Made by a program: the position numbers and the translations under genes. DNA of 64,000 nt from Anderseniella sp963700885 (GTDB lineage: Bacteria; Pseudomonadota; Alphaproteobacteria; Rhizobiales; Aestuariivirgaceae). Under the pieces are notes generated by a model, which was not told the DNA's origin, searched no databases, and saw nothing but the letters and a program-made list of their open reading frames with translations. Each line of letters begins with the position of its first letter. The stretch's first letter is position 1. Positions 53,246 through 62,511 of this stretch are shown here, piece by piece. The stretch is taken from positions 94,735 through 158,734 of the forward strand of contig CAVOZJ010000030.1 in NCBI GenBank assembly GCA_963700885.1, given 5' to 3'.

Positions 53246-54517
53246 GTGAAAACCATGAACCAGACTGAACCAAAAGCAAAAGCAGTTGATAACAGAGTAT
53301 CGGTTGTCGCAGCTGTTCCGCGTGTCAACATTTCGATATTCTGCACGACCCAGGCGACCATCAGTGCGATGCAGCAGGTGGTTGTGGACCGGCGGATGAC
53401 CCGTGCCCATGTTGACGTGCGCAATGGCGGCATCATGGCGGCGGCCCAGGCCTTCAGCCAGACAACCACGCCCGAAGTACTCATTCTGGAAACAGAAGGA
53501 CATCGCGATCAGGTTTTGTCAGAACTGGGCCAGTTGGCGCAGGTCTGCGCCCCGTCTACAAAAGTCATTCTGATAGGCCATGTAAACGACGTTATCCTGT
53601 ACCGTGAGTTGATCCGCCAGGGGCTTAGCGAATACCTGGTCGCGCCGGTCCATCAACTGCAGGTAATTGATGCTATCAGCTCGCTGTTCAATGAACCAGG
53701 CGCCGACCCGATCGGTCGCATTATGGCATTCATCGGGGCCAAGGGCGGTGTCGGCTCCAGCACGATTGCCCACAATATAGCATCGTTGGCGTCCGGCGAA
53801 TATCAGGTCGATACGATTGTTACCGATCTGGATCTGGCTTTCGGCACGGCAGGCCTGAATTTCAATCAGGACCCGGCCCAGGGCATCGCGGAAGCCATAG
53901 CGTCTTCTGATCGGATTGATCAGACAATGGTTGAGCGGCTGCTGACCCGTTGCAGTGATCGACTGAACCTCTTGTCAGCCCCGGCCCAGGTCGAGAAATC
54001 GCTGGGTATCGATGTCGATACCCTGGAACCGATTATCGATGCCATCCGGTCAATCGCACCGCTTATTGTTCTTGATGTTCCCAATTTGTGGACAGCCTGG
54101 TCAAGGCAACTTCTGATCAATGCAGATGATGTAATCATCACATCCACACCGGACCTCGCATCGTTGCGGAACACCAAGAACATTTTTGACTTCCTGACCT
54201 CTGCACGGCCAAACGACAAGGCTCCGCTGATTGTTCTCAATCAGGTGGGAGTACAAAAGCGTCCGGAAATACCGGTGGCGGAATTTTCCAAGGCCATCGG
54301 TGTTGAGCCCACTGCGGTTATTCCTTTTGATGCACATGTTTTTGGCACTGCCGCCAGCAATGGAGAGATGATTGCCGAAGTAGGACCCAAGTCCAAAGCC
54401 TGTGAACAAATATCGATGCTCGGTCAGTTGCTGATCGGCAAAAGCCCCGAAGTGCCGGCGAAAGGCAAGGGCGGCTCTGCGCTTTCCAAATTGCTACCGA
54501 TGCTGAGGAAGAAGTAA
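53246..54517 (+). CDS. cpaE: Tad pilus localisation ATPase CpaE/TadZ
   Basis: 423 aa. Receiver-like N-terminal domain (about residues 25-145) followed by a MinD/ParA-type ATPase with the deviant Walker A IGAKGGVGSSTIAHN (about residues 164-178) and TIVTDLDLAFGTAGLNFN. In Caulobacter CpaE places the secretin at the cell pole. Starts at GTG 53246; ATG 53255 is possible. The stop overlaps the cpaF ATG. Confidence 0.93.
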   Translation: MKTMNQTEPKAKAVDNRVSVVAAVPRVNISIFCTTQATISAMQQVVVDRRMTRAHVDVRNGGIMAAAQAFSQTTTPEVLILETEGHRDQVLSELGQLAQVCAPSTKVILIGHVNDVILYRELIRQGLSEYLVAPVHQLQVIDAISSLFNEPGADPIGRIMAFIGAKGGVGSSTIAHNIASLASGEYQVDTIVTDLDLAFGTAGLNFNQDPAQGIAEAIASSDRIDQTMVERLLTRCSDRLNLLSAPAQVEKSLGIDVDTLEPIIDAIRSIAPLIVLDVPNLWTAWSRQLLINADDVIITSTPDLASLRNTKNIFDFLTSARPNDKAPLIVLNQVGVQKRPEIPVAEFSKAIGVEPTAVIPFDAHVFGTAASNGEMIAEVGPKSKACEQISMLGQLLIGKSPEVPAKGKGGSALSKLLPMLRKK

Positions 54518-56068
54518 TGTTTGGCAAACGGGGAGATAGTCCGGAAACGAGGCCGCCGGCCAAGCCGGCTGCCGTGTCGGAAAAAATCAAGCCGCAGGAG
54601 GCCCCACCGGCCGCGCCTGCGGCCGCCAACGCCGGTATGATTCCCGGGCTGGACCTGGACGGCTCAGGTGCTTCCCAATCGTTGCAAACCAGTTCTGGTT
54701 CTGCGGCCCAGGATGCAGTTCCGGCAAAAGCAACGCCGCCCAAGGCGACGCGAGCCGGCAGAACCGGGCGGTCGGACAACTACTACGATATCAAGACGAC
54801 AATCTTCAATGCGCTGATTGATGCGATCGACCTGACCCAGCTTGGGCAACTGGATCGTGATGCAGCGCGCGATGAAATCCGCGACATCGTCAATGAGATT
54901 ATCTCTCTCAAGGATGTTGCGATGTCGATCGCCGAGCAGGAAGAGCTGCTTGAAGACATCTGCAATGACGTTCTTGGTTATGGCCCCCTGGAACCGTTGC
55001 TTGCACGAGATGACATAGCAGACATCATGGTCAATGGCTCAGACACCTGTTTCATTGAGGTTGACGGCAAGGTGCTGGATGCCGGTGTCAGGTTCCGTGA
55101 CAATGCCCAGTTGTTGAACATTTGCCAGCGCATCGTAAGTCAGGTTGGCCGCCGCGTCGACGAAGCCAGCCCAATATGTGATGCGCGCCTGATGGACGGC
55201 TCACGTGTCAACGTTATTGCCCCGCCGCTGGCGATCGATGGTGCTGCTCTGACCATTCGAAAGTTCAAAAAGGACCGCCTCAAGCTGGACGATCTGGTGA
55301 AATTCGGATCCATCACGCCTGATGGTGCGCAGATTTTGCAGATCATTGGCCGGGTCCGGTGCAATGTTCTGATATCCGGCGGTACAGGTTCGGGAAAAAC
55401 CACGCTTTTGAACTGCCTGACCGGTTACGTTGATCATGAGGAACGGGTCATAACCTGTGAAGATGCTGCAGAACTTCAGCTGCAACAGCCACATGTTGTA
55501 CGTCTTGAAACACGCCCGCCAAACCTCGAAGGTGAGGGTGAGATCACCATGCGTGATCTGGTCAAGAACTGCCTGCGTATGCGCCCTGAACGGATAATTG
55601 TGGGTGAGGTGCGCGGACCCGAGGCGTTTGACCTGTTGCAGGCGATGAACACCGGTCACGACGGTTCCATGGGAACACTTCACGCCAACTCGCCGCGGGA
55701 GGCTCTTTCCAGGCTGGAATCGATGATCACCATGGGAGGGATTCTCCCTTCCATCCAAAACCATCAAGGAAATGATTACAGGTTCCATAGACGTGATCGT
55801 TCAGGCAGCGCGCCTGCGTGATGGCACGCGGCGCATAACCCATGTAACCGAAGTTGTCGGCATGGAAGGCGATGTAATCATTACGCAGGACCTGTTTGTT
55901 TATGAAATTGTCGGCGAGGACGCCAATGGCAGGATTATTGGCCGGCACCGGTCAACCGGAATTGCACGGCCGCATTTCTGGGACCGGGCGCGTTACTATG
56001 GTGAAGAAGCCCGGCTGGCAACGGCGCTTGAAAATGCGGAAATAGCGGAAGATGAGTACAACGGCTGA
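54517..56068 (+). CDS. cpaF: Tad secretion ATPase CpaF/TadA (one apparent frameshift)
   Basis: Hexameric motor ATPase for Flp pilus assembly. Walker A ISGGTGSGKTTLLNCL, the Asp box and Walker B region RMRPERIIVGEVRGPEAFDL, and GHDGSMGTLHANSPREALSR are intact. The frame runs to 55821 but leaves the family sequence after ESMITMGG; removing one base at 55738-55741 gives FSLPSKTIKEMITGSIDVIV and continues to TGA at 56068, total about 516 aa, normal for CpaF. An N-terminal Pro/Ala-rich linker is typical. Confidence 0.93.
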
Positions 56069-56087
56069 CTGCCGCGACACCGGGCAA

Positions 56088-56183
56088 CATGGGTTCATGT
56101 GCATACATGAGGTTGGCCCGGCACTTTGGAAGCGATCAGCATTACGGGCATTGACTGGTTCAGTCAGAAACCGTGCTGATCTA
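56088..56183 (+). repeat. dispersed repeat B, copy 2
   Basis: Shares CATGGGTTC at its left end, CACTTTGGAAGCGATCAGCA (20 of 23 positions with copy 1 over the longer stretch from 56122) and TGATCTA at its right end with the copy at 48569-48660. GATCAGCA and TGCTGATC form the outer stem of an imperfect hairpin. Fills the 131-base gap between cpaF and tadB. Confidence 0.7.
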
Positions 56184-56199
56184 AGAGGCATGACAGGAA

Positions 56200-57198
56200 A
56201 TGGAATTTAGTCCGGAATTGACGAAAGTCGCATTTGTGGTATTCGCAGCCCTTAGTGTAGGTGGTCTCGCGATAGGTTTGCTGTTCCCGCATTTCTCGGG
56301 TCAGGCTGACGTCAACCGGCGTGCGCGCCGTGTTACGTCAGGCGAATCCAGTTCCAAGATCAAGAGTGCCGGCAAAGACAAATCCGCCGCACGGCGCCGC
56401 CAGATACAGGACACGCTGAAGCAATTTGAAGAAGCGGAAAAGAAACGAAGAAAGAAACTGACCCTACGGCAAATGATCAGTCAGGCCGGGCTTGAAATCA
56501 CCCTGAATGCCTTCGTCGTAGCCTCATTGATCGTCGGGGCCGTTTTCTTCCTGGGTTCGTTCGTGGTGGGTGTACCGATCTATGTTGCCGCGGTTGCCGC
56601 CGTCGTGGGAGCATTCGGGTTGCCGCGCTGGTTCCTCAATTATCTTGGCAAACGCCGCCGTGAGAAATTCCTTCGCGATTTTGCTGATGCAATTGACGTA
56701 ATGGTCAGAGGTATCAAGGCAGGACTTCCGGTTTCTGATGCCCTGAAAGTTATAGCAAAGGAAACGCCTGCACCTGTTGGCCCGGAATTCTCCGAAATTG
56801 TCGAAGGTCAACGCATTGGTATTACCATCGACCAGGGGCTGGAGCGCATGTATGAGCGCATGCCGTTGCCGGAAGTCAATTTCCTCGCGATCGTCATGGC
56901 CATTCAGGCCAAGACCGGTGGCAATCTTGCCGAGGCTCTCAGTAATCTTTCGCGTGTTTTGCGGGATCGCAAGAAGATGAAGCAGAAAATTGATTCAGTG
57001 TCACAGGAAGCCAAGGCATCAGCAGCAATTATCGGCGCCCTGCCGTTTTGCATTGCCGGTGGAATGATGGTCTTGAACCCGACTTACCTGCTGCCATTGT
57101 TTGAAACCAAGATCGGCAATGTAATGCTGGTGGGATCTGGCCTGTGGATGAGTTGTGGCGTTCTGGTCATGCGCAAGATGATCAATTTTGATTTCTGA
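56200..57198 (+). CDS. tadB: Tad pilus inner-membrane protein TadB/CpaG
   Basis: 332 aa GspF-like platform protein. N-terminal membrane helix, a basic cytoplasmic stretch, two further helices near residues 105-150, then the GspF domain with FADAIDVMVRGIKAGLPVSD and AIQAKTGGNLAEALSNLSRV, and two C-terminal helices. Partner of TadC at the base of the pilus. Confidence 0.93.
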   Translation: MEFSPELTKVAFVVFAALSVGGLAIGLLFPHFSGQADVNRRARRVTSGESSSKIKSAGKDKSAARRRQIQDTLKQFEEAEKKRRKKLTLRQMISQAGLEITLNAFVVASLIVGAVFFLGSFVVGVPIYVAAVAAVVGAFGLPRWFLNYLGKRRREKFLRDFADAIDVMVRGIKAGLPVSDALKVIAKETPAPVGPEFSEIVEGQRIGITIDQGLERMYERMPLPEVNFLAIVMAIQAKTGGNLAEALSNLSRVLRDRKKMKQKIDSVSQEAKASAAIIGALPFCIAGGMMVLNPTYLLPLFETKIGNVMLVGSGLWMSCGVLVMRKMINFDF

Positions 57199-57219
57199 TC
57201 GAACGGAAGCTAATCAATC

Positions 57220-58189
57220 ATGATTGAGTTTATTTATTCTCTGCTGGAACCGCGCAACCTGATTACGATCCTTGTTGCAATGACTGCATTTGCGACTGTT
57301 GTGACACTGACGGCACCGCTGCTTCAGGGCGACAAAATGCAGACTCGCATGAAAACCCTGGCAACCGAACGCGAAAAGATGCGCACCCTAAATCGTGAGA
57401 CCTTGCAGAACAAGGACCACAAACGGCTGAGGGATAGTGCGCCGAAGGGTGTTGCAGCGCAAATTGTGGATGCTCTCAATCTCAAGAACATACTGGAGGC
57501 TGAGACCTCTCGCAAAAGGTTGCGGCAGGCAGGCCTTCGGTCCGAAAAGCACCTGGTGACCTATCTTGCGGCCAGGGCAATTGCCCCGATTATCGCAGGC
57601 GTTATCGTTTTTGTATATTCCGCAACGGTGTTTTCAGATCAGGTAACGGGCTCCATGCGCATCGTGACTTCGCTGATTGGCGCGGTTGCGGGCTTTTACC
57701 TGCCGAATTTGTTTCTCACCAACATTATCAAGCGGCGTCAGCAGTCGATCCAGCGTGCATGGTCCAATGCGCTGGATCTTTTGTTGATTTGTGTCGAATC
57801 CGGCATGTCTGTCGAAGCGGCACTGGCTCGCGTCTCCCAGGAAATCGGGTCGCAATCTGTTCCCCTGGCTGAGGAATTGACGCTGACGATCGCGGAACTT
57901 TCATTCATTGGCGACCGTGGCAAGGCATTTGAAAATCTGGCTAACCGGACCGGCATGGCCACGGTGAAATCCGTTGTCACCAGCCTGATCCAGTCGGAAC
58001 GCTATGGTACTCCGGTCGGTGTTGCATTGCGCGTGCTTGCCCAGGAAAACCGGGACGATCGCATGGCAATGGCAGAAAAGAAAGCCGCTGCATTGCCGCC
58101 AAAACTGACAGTGCCGATGGTTGCGATTCTTCCTGCCGGTTATCTTTATCATACTGCTTGGTCCCGCCGGCATTCTTGCCTTCGGATAA
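57220..58189 (+). CDS. tadC: Tad pilus inner-membrane protein TadC/CpaH (one apparent frameshift)
   Basis: GspF-like platform protein, about 322 aa when corrected. SNALDLLLICVESGMSVEAA and ELTLTIAELSFIGDRGKAFE mark the family. As read, the frame leaves the family after PPKLTVPMVA and runs to 58227; dropping one base near 58126 gives FFLPVIFIILLGPAGILAFG and a TAA at 58187-58189, the usual TadC end. Confidence 0.92.
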
Positions 58190-58383
58190 TCCACAAGGTG
58201 CCGGTGTTACCGGGAGATCATCAGTAGTACCAAGGTGACTGACTACTGACACTTGCTAAGTGGAAGGCCAATTCTATGGGTTCTTTGACCGATGTTGTCC
58301 CACAGGCCGGCCTTTCGTAGTCGCCGAAGGTCATTATTTTCCACCTGTGGTCTGCCAGGCCTGCAATATGACATTGCGTTTTA

Positions 58384-58399
58384 GTAGTTTATAAACTAC
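58384..58399 (+). promoter_or_regulatory. 16-bp palindrome upstream of the toxin fragment
   Basis: GTAGTTTATAAACTAC is a perfect palindrome ending eight bases before the toxin start. Toxin-antitoxin operons are commonly autorepressed at such dyads, here presumably by the HigA-like antitoxin. The rest of 58190-58407 shows no gene. Confidence 0.6.
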
Positions 58400-58407
58400 A
58401 TACACAC

Positions 58408-58968
58408 ATGATAGAGATAAAGCAGACGGCGACATTCCGGAAGTGGCAGCTCAAACTGAAAGACAAGCGGGCAAGAGCTGTGATTGCTGCTCGCATTTTC
58501 CGATTGGCAAATGGGTTGGCTGGGGATGTTTCACCGGTGGGTCAGGGAGTTAGGGTCAGGACCCATTAATCTAATCCATTCTGCGGGAGGATATTTTGCT
58601 TCTGGCAAGGCGAAAGGTCGAAGGAAACCTCATGGTTTTCAAGACCTTTCAACGATGTCAGGGGCAAAATAGACCCCGCCCTCCGGGTTTGAAGGAAAAC
58701 ACCCGCCTGAAGTCGAAAAATGCTCGACAAGGCACAAAGCCTTGTCTTGCGCTTTTTCACCATCATTCGAATGTTTTTTTTCAAACAGAATTGCATAAGA
58801 TTAATGGGCCCTGACCCTGGTGAGTTACGCATTCATTATGGGCCAGGCTATCGGGTGTATTTTAAGAAACGGGAGGAGGAGATCATTATCCTGTTGTGTG
58901 GTGGTAACAAAAGTACCCAAAGCCGTGATATAGAAACAGCGAAGCGATTTGCGAAAGAATGGAGTTAG
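58408..58968 (+). pseudogene. HigB/RelE-type toxin interrupted by a 267-bp element
   Basis: The 5' piece (58408-58551) reads MIEIKQTATFRKWQLKLKDK through GDVSPVGQGV and then stops inside the insert at 58569; the 3' piece (58819-58968) resumes GELRIHYGPGYRVYFKKREE through AKRFAKEWS. Together they give a toxin of about 97 aa of the Gp49-like addiction-module killer family. The insert at 58552-58818 is 267 bases, a multiple of three, and its precise removal joins the pieces as GQGVGELRIHYGPGYR. As it stands the toxin should be inactive. Confidence 0.85.
58552..58818. mobile_element. 267-bp MITE-like insertion with 24-bp terminal inverted repeats
   Basis: Left end 58552-58575 (AGGGTCAGGACCCATTAATC and four more) and right end 58795-58818 are inverted repeats matching at 22 of 24 positions. 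No transposase is encoded. There is no clear target-site duplication, and the host gene is restored exactly when the element is taken out end to end, which fits elements moved by IS200/IS605-like or RAYT enzymes better than by DDE transposases. Confidence 0.8.
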
Positions 58969-58972
58969 TAAT

Positions 58973-59281
58973 ATGGCTGACGCATTATATAGTTACGACC
59001 CAGCCGTTGACCTGGACAGCCAGGAAGCAATTGAAGTGTTTATGGCGGATGCTTTTGAAACGGGTGACACGACTTACATTGCCAAGGCACTTGGAGTGGT
59101 TGCACGGGCAAAGGGAATGAAACAGATCGCAGAAGAGACAGGACTTTCGCGGGAACAACTTTATCGATCTTTCAGCGAGCAGGGAAATCCAACGCTAAAA
59201 ACAACGCTGGCAGTCATGCAGGCGCTTGGCTTCGATATGACGACCAAGTTACACCAGCCTGAACAGGCAACAGCCAAATAG
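58973..59281 (+). CDS. HigA-like antitoxin (XRE family)
   Basis: 102 aa from ATG 58973, four bases after the toxin stop. A helix-turn-helix is seen in MKQIAEETGLSREQLYRSFS; the N-terminal part (ADALYSYDPAVDLDSQEAIE, FMADAFETGDTTYIAKALGV) is typical of addiction-module antidote proteins paired with Gp49-like toxins. The frame is intact although the partner toxin is broken. Confidence 0.88.
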   Translation: MADALYSYDPAVDLDSQEAIEVFMADAFETGDTTYIAKALGVVARAKGMKQIAEETGLSREQLYRSFSEQGNPTLKTTLAVMQALGFDMTTKLHQPEQATAK

Positions 59282-59291
59282 CTTCCAACGA

Positions 59292-59329
59292 GGGTTCACT
59301 TGAACCCATACAGTTGCTCAACCACTTTG
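59292..59329 (+). repeat. partial repeat B (left half only)
   Basis: GGGTTCACTTGAACCC (59292-59307) is a palindrome matching the left end of repeat B copy 1, followed by ACAG and, at 59323, CACTTTG. The right-hand hairpin and TGATCTA end are missing. Lies between the antitoxin gene and tadD; nothing else seen in that gap. Confidence 0.5.
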
Positions 59330-59448
59330 AGACGGCCGATAGTTGGTTCCATTGGTGGAATTTATCTGTAGAAGAACCGATTTACTCAATATCGATCCCC
59401 ACTTGTCACTGATGGAAAGTACACTTTCGGCAGCGGCCCGGGTTGATT

Positions 59449-60345
59449 TTAACCGGCAGTTTTCATCTGTTGCCAGGTGTTGTTCTGGTTCAGCATGCGC
59501 TTCAGAAACGCAAGGTTTTGCTCGACCTGTTCCGGCGGCAGATCACGGCTTGCGATTTCACTTGCCTCCTTGAACCTGCCTTGCAGTCCCACTGACAGTG
59601 CCAGGTTCTGGCGCAATGTCTGGTTGAATTCACCTTCCGGCAGTTTCTGCGCGGCCCGCAGCGAGATCTCGGCCTGCTTTAGATTGCCCTCAAGGATATA
59701 GGACATGCCGATATTGTTGTGGATCGAGACTTTTTGCGGTTCCTGCTCCAGCGCACTCTGATAGGCCGCGCGCGCCTTGCTGTGTTCGCCGGTCTGATCA
59801 TAGGCCGATCCCAGCGCGGAGTACACTTTCCAGTTGTTTTCGCCGGCAGCAATGGCTTTGTTCAATTGCTCTATTCCGGCCTTTGCGCGGCCGGACAGAA
59901 CAAGTTCCTTGCCCAGATAGGCGACCAGCTTTGCGTCATCGGGATTGTGGGTCAGCGTAGTTTCGAGAACCTTGATCACCGCGTCCCTGTTGCCACTGGC
60001 ATCCAGTTGTCGTGCATAAGTCACCGCATTCCGCACGCTCTGCGGGTTTTCACGCCAGGCTTTTGCGGCTTCCGCAGTTTCCACGAGTGATGGTTGAGCG
60101 GCAACAGAACCGGTAACCACAGGATCAGCATTTCCGGCCGAGAGCCCGTTGTCATAGGCGCAGCCTGTGAGCAGAAATGCTGCCGCACAGGTGGCTGCTG
60201 CCAGCTTCTGACGCCTGTAGCGGCCTGGCTTGACCAGGGCCCGTAAAGTTGTTCTGACACCTGGCAATCGATCAATTTCGTGGTTTCTGATTGTTTCAAT
60301 CAGACACCATATTGACCTGGTGGTCTTGAATTGTTGTCGCCGCAT
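59449..60345 (-). CDS. tadD: Tad locus TPR lipoprotein TadD
   Basis: 298 aa. The lipobox FLLTGC (Cys at about residue 62) follows an unusually long N-terminal region; tetratricopeptide repeats follow (NWKVYSALGSAYDQTGEHSK, VSIHNNIGMSYILEGNLKQA). TadD-type proteins act as pilotins or scaffolds in Tad systems. ATG 60345 with AGGGGTG upstream is chosen over 60432. Convergent with the toxin-antitoxin remnant that separates it from tadC. Confidence 0.85.
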   Translation of the reverse strand: MRRQQFKTTRSIWCLIETIRNHEIDRLPGVRTTLRALVKPGRYRRQKLAAATCAAAFLLTGCAYDNGLSAGNADPVVTGSVAAQPSLVETAEAAKAWRENPQSVRNAVTYARQLDASGNRDAVIKVLETTLTHNPDDAKLVAYLGKELVLSGRAKAGIEQLNKAIAAGENNWKVYSALGSAYDQTGEHSKARAAYQSALEQEPQKVSIHNNIGMSYILEGNLKQAEISLRAAQKLPEGEFNQTLRQNLALSVGLQGRFKEASEIASRDLPPEQVEQNLAFLKRMLNQNNTWQQMKTAG

Positions 60346-60512
60346 ATGTTCACCCCTATCGATGGAATCATCGACTGGCCCGCTGATCTCAAATTGATCT
60401 TGGAGGCGAACTCTCAATAAACTGTTAACCATGATTGACGGTCTGTTGCCTGACCGGCATTTTGCAGTCAGCGTTGTGCCTGTTCCATTCCATCGAGAGA
60501 GGCGAGTAAGCC

Positions 60513-61922
60513 ATGATATCGGCGAAATCCATTATTCTGAGCAAGTCAAACGCCGGTGGCGCAGTTTCGGTGTTTGGTGTGACGGCTGAAACGCTGAAAG
60601 ATGTTGTCAAACCTCTGTCGGCTGCCCAGAAGGCCTGGGTGAGAGTCAACGGTTTTACTGCCGGAGCCAATGAGCATTTATGTGTTGCCGGCGGTGACGG
60701 TGAACTTGCCCTGGTGCTGTATGGACTGAGAGAGGGAGGTGCCGTTGACCCGTTTGAACCAGGCAGCCTGGCAACTGTTCTGCCGCCTGGCGACTACACC
60801 CTGGAAAGCGGGTTTTCCAATCCACAGCTGGCCGCCCTCGGCTGGATACTGCACGGTTACAAATTCACCCGGTATCTGAACGGCGAACAAAGGGCAAAGA
60901 CTGACAGGCGTGCCCGCCTGGTGTGTCCGCCCGGTGTGGACCGGGCCCGGCTGATTGCCGAGGCGGATGCCGTGATGGTGGGGAGGGACTTGATCAATAC
61001 GCCTGCAGAGGATATGGGCCCTTCTCAACTGGAGCAGGCGGTGCGCGATGTTGCCAGGCAGTTCAGGGCAACGGTTTCCGTCACCCGGGGGGCAGCGCTT
61101 GAGAAGAAGTTTCCACTCATTCACATGGTCGGACGCGCGGCTGATGATCCTCCACGCCTGATCGACCTGCGGTGGGGCAATCAGCGCGCACCGAAAGTTA
61201 CCCTTGTCGGCAAGGGTGTCTGTTTTGACACCGGTGGTCTCGACCTGAAAGCAGCTGCAGGCATGGTTCTGATGAAAAAGGATATGGGCGGTGCAGCGGC
61301 AGTGTTGTCTCTGGCTTCCATGATCATGGCAGCACAGTTGAACGTCCGGCTTCGCGTACTTGTACCGGCGGTTGAAAATTCGGTGGCAGGTAATTCATTC
61401 CGGCCAGGTGATATAGTGGTCAGCCGAAAGGGTCTGAGCGTTGAAATTGGCAACACTGATGCCGAAGGCCGCCTCGTTCTGGCCGACGCACTCGACGTTG
61501 CCGACTCTGAGCGGCCGGATATCCTGATCGACATGGCAACCCTTACCGGGGCTGCACGTGTCGCTCTCGGGCCGGATTTACCGCCATTTTATACAGATGA
61601 TGACGAATTGGCAGGCGACGTCGCGCGGCATTCCATGACATGCAACGATCCGGTCTGGCGATTGCCTTTCTGGGATCGTTACACCGAAATGTTCTCATCC
61701 AGTATTGCCGACATCAACAATGCCGGTACTGGCGGGTTCGCAGGTTCCATTACAGCAGCACTGTTTCTCAGGAAATTCGTTGAAAAAGCCGTGTCCTACG
61801 TTCACCTTGATATATATGGCTGGGTTCCCGCCGCACGTCCCGGAAGACCGGCCGGTGGTGAACCCCAGGCTGCCCGGGCTCTGTTTTCCATGCTGAGCGA
61901 ACGCTATCCGGGCATCAAATAG
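60513..61922 (+). CDS. M17 leucyl aminopeptidase family protein
   Basis: 469 aa cytosolic two-metal aminopeptidase. The catalytic part shows VGKGVCFDTGGLDLKAAAGM (metal Lys and Asp), MKKDMGGAAAVLSLA, the family signature NTDAEGRLVLADAL and NDPVWRLPFWDRY. It is the alphaproteobacterial variant with a divergent N-terminal domain rather than classic PepA. Upstream of a MarR gene and an NlpC/P60 gene, a recurrent grouping. Confidence 0.92.
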   Translation: MISAKSIILSKSNAGGAVSVFGVTAETLKDVVKPLSAAQKAWVRVNGFTAGANEHLCVAGGDGELALVLYGLREGGAVDPFEPGSLATVLPPGDYTLESGFSNPQLAALGWILHGYKFTRYLNGEQRAKTDRRARLVCPPGVDRARLIAEADAVMVGRDLINTPAEDMGPSQLEQAVRDVARQFRATVSVTRGAALEKKFPLIHMVGRAADDPPRLIDLRWGNQRAPKVTLVGKGVCFDTGGLDLKAAAGMVLMKKDMGGAAAVLSLASMIMAAQLNVRLRVLVPAVENSVAGNSFRPGDIVVSRKGLSVEIGNTDAEGRLVLADALDVADSERPDILIDMATLTGAARVALGPDLPPFYTDDDELAGDVARHSMTCNDPVWRLPFWDRYTEMFSSSIADINNAGTGGFAGSITAALFLRKFVEKAVSYVHLDIYGWVPAARPGRPAGGEPQAARALFSMLSERYPGIK

Positions 61923-61993
61923 CGCTTGTGCCGCACCAGGAATCACGTTTAACTGATACGGTACCGTAACGATTATGAACCGCTATGGCGAAA

Positions 61994-62039
61994 AACCAGA
62001 TCAGCTGGACCCCTGGTACAAGTGCCCCGGGATCTGGTT
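61994..62039. repeat. 9-bp inverted repeat after the aminopeptidase gene
   Basis: AACCAGATC (61994-62002) pairs with GATCTGGTT (62031-62039), with smaller complementary tracts inside. No T-run follows. Could be a terminator or a remnant related to the CCAGATC-ended element at 44497-44661. Nothing else was recognised in 61923-62154. Confidence 0.4.
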
Positions 62040-62154
62040 GGATTGGAAGCAGTAGAACAGCCTTGCAGTTCGGGTGAACGTGAGCTGCCCATGTGGGTCA
62101 TGACGTGAGTAAGTGAGTGGGAATCGTTCTGAAACAGAATGGTTTGTAACATAG

Positions 62155-62511
62155 ATGAGCATTCAACTGACGACAGCTGAAGTTCTTGGTTTGTGGCACA
62201 ATGTGCACCTGGCGCTTGTCCATGATGATGAACCGGATTTATCCGCCCGCCAGATTTCCGTTCTGCTGACCGTTTACCTGGAGGCTCCGCCGCATACTGT
62301 ACGCGACCTTGCTGCGCGCCTGGGGGTATCCAAGCCGGTGATTACCCGTGCGCTGGACACGATGGGAAAGCTGGGCCTTGTCAGCAGGCGACGCGATGAA
62401 AAAGACAGGCGCAATGTGCTGATCCAGAGGACTGTCGATGGAGCATTGTTTGTCGAGCGCCTTGCCGATACCATTTCAGTGCGTGCACGGGAGTTGAGGG
62501 CAGACTTATGA
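62155..62511 (+). CDS. MarR-family winged-helix regulator
   Basis: 118 aa. The winged helix-turn-helix region reads ARQISVLLTVYLEAPPHTVR, then DLAARLGVSKPVITRALDTM and the wing LGLVSRRRDEKDRRNVLI. The first and last helices are short, so it is a compact MarR member. The stop overlaps the next gene (ATGA at 62508), suggesting control of, or coupling with, the NlpC/P60 protein. Confidence 0.88.
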   Translation: MSIQLTTAEVLGLWHNVHLALVHDDEPDLSARQISVLLTVYLEAPPHTVRDLAARLGVSKPVITRALDTMGKLGLVSRRRDEKDRRNVLIQRTVDGALFVERLADTISVRARELRADL

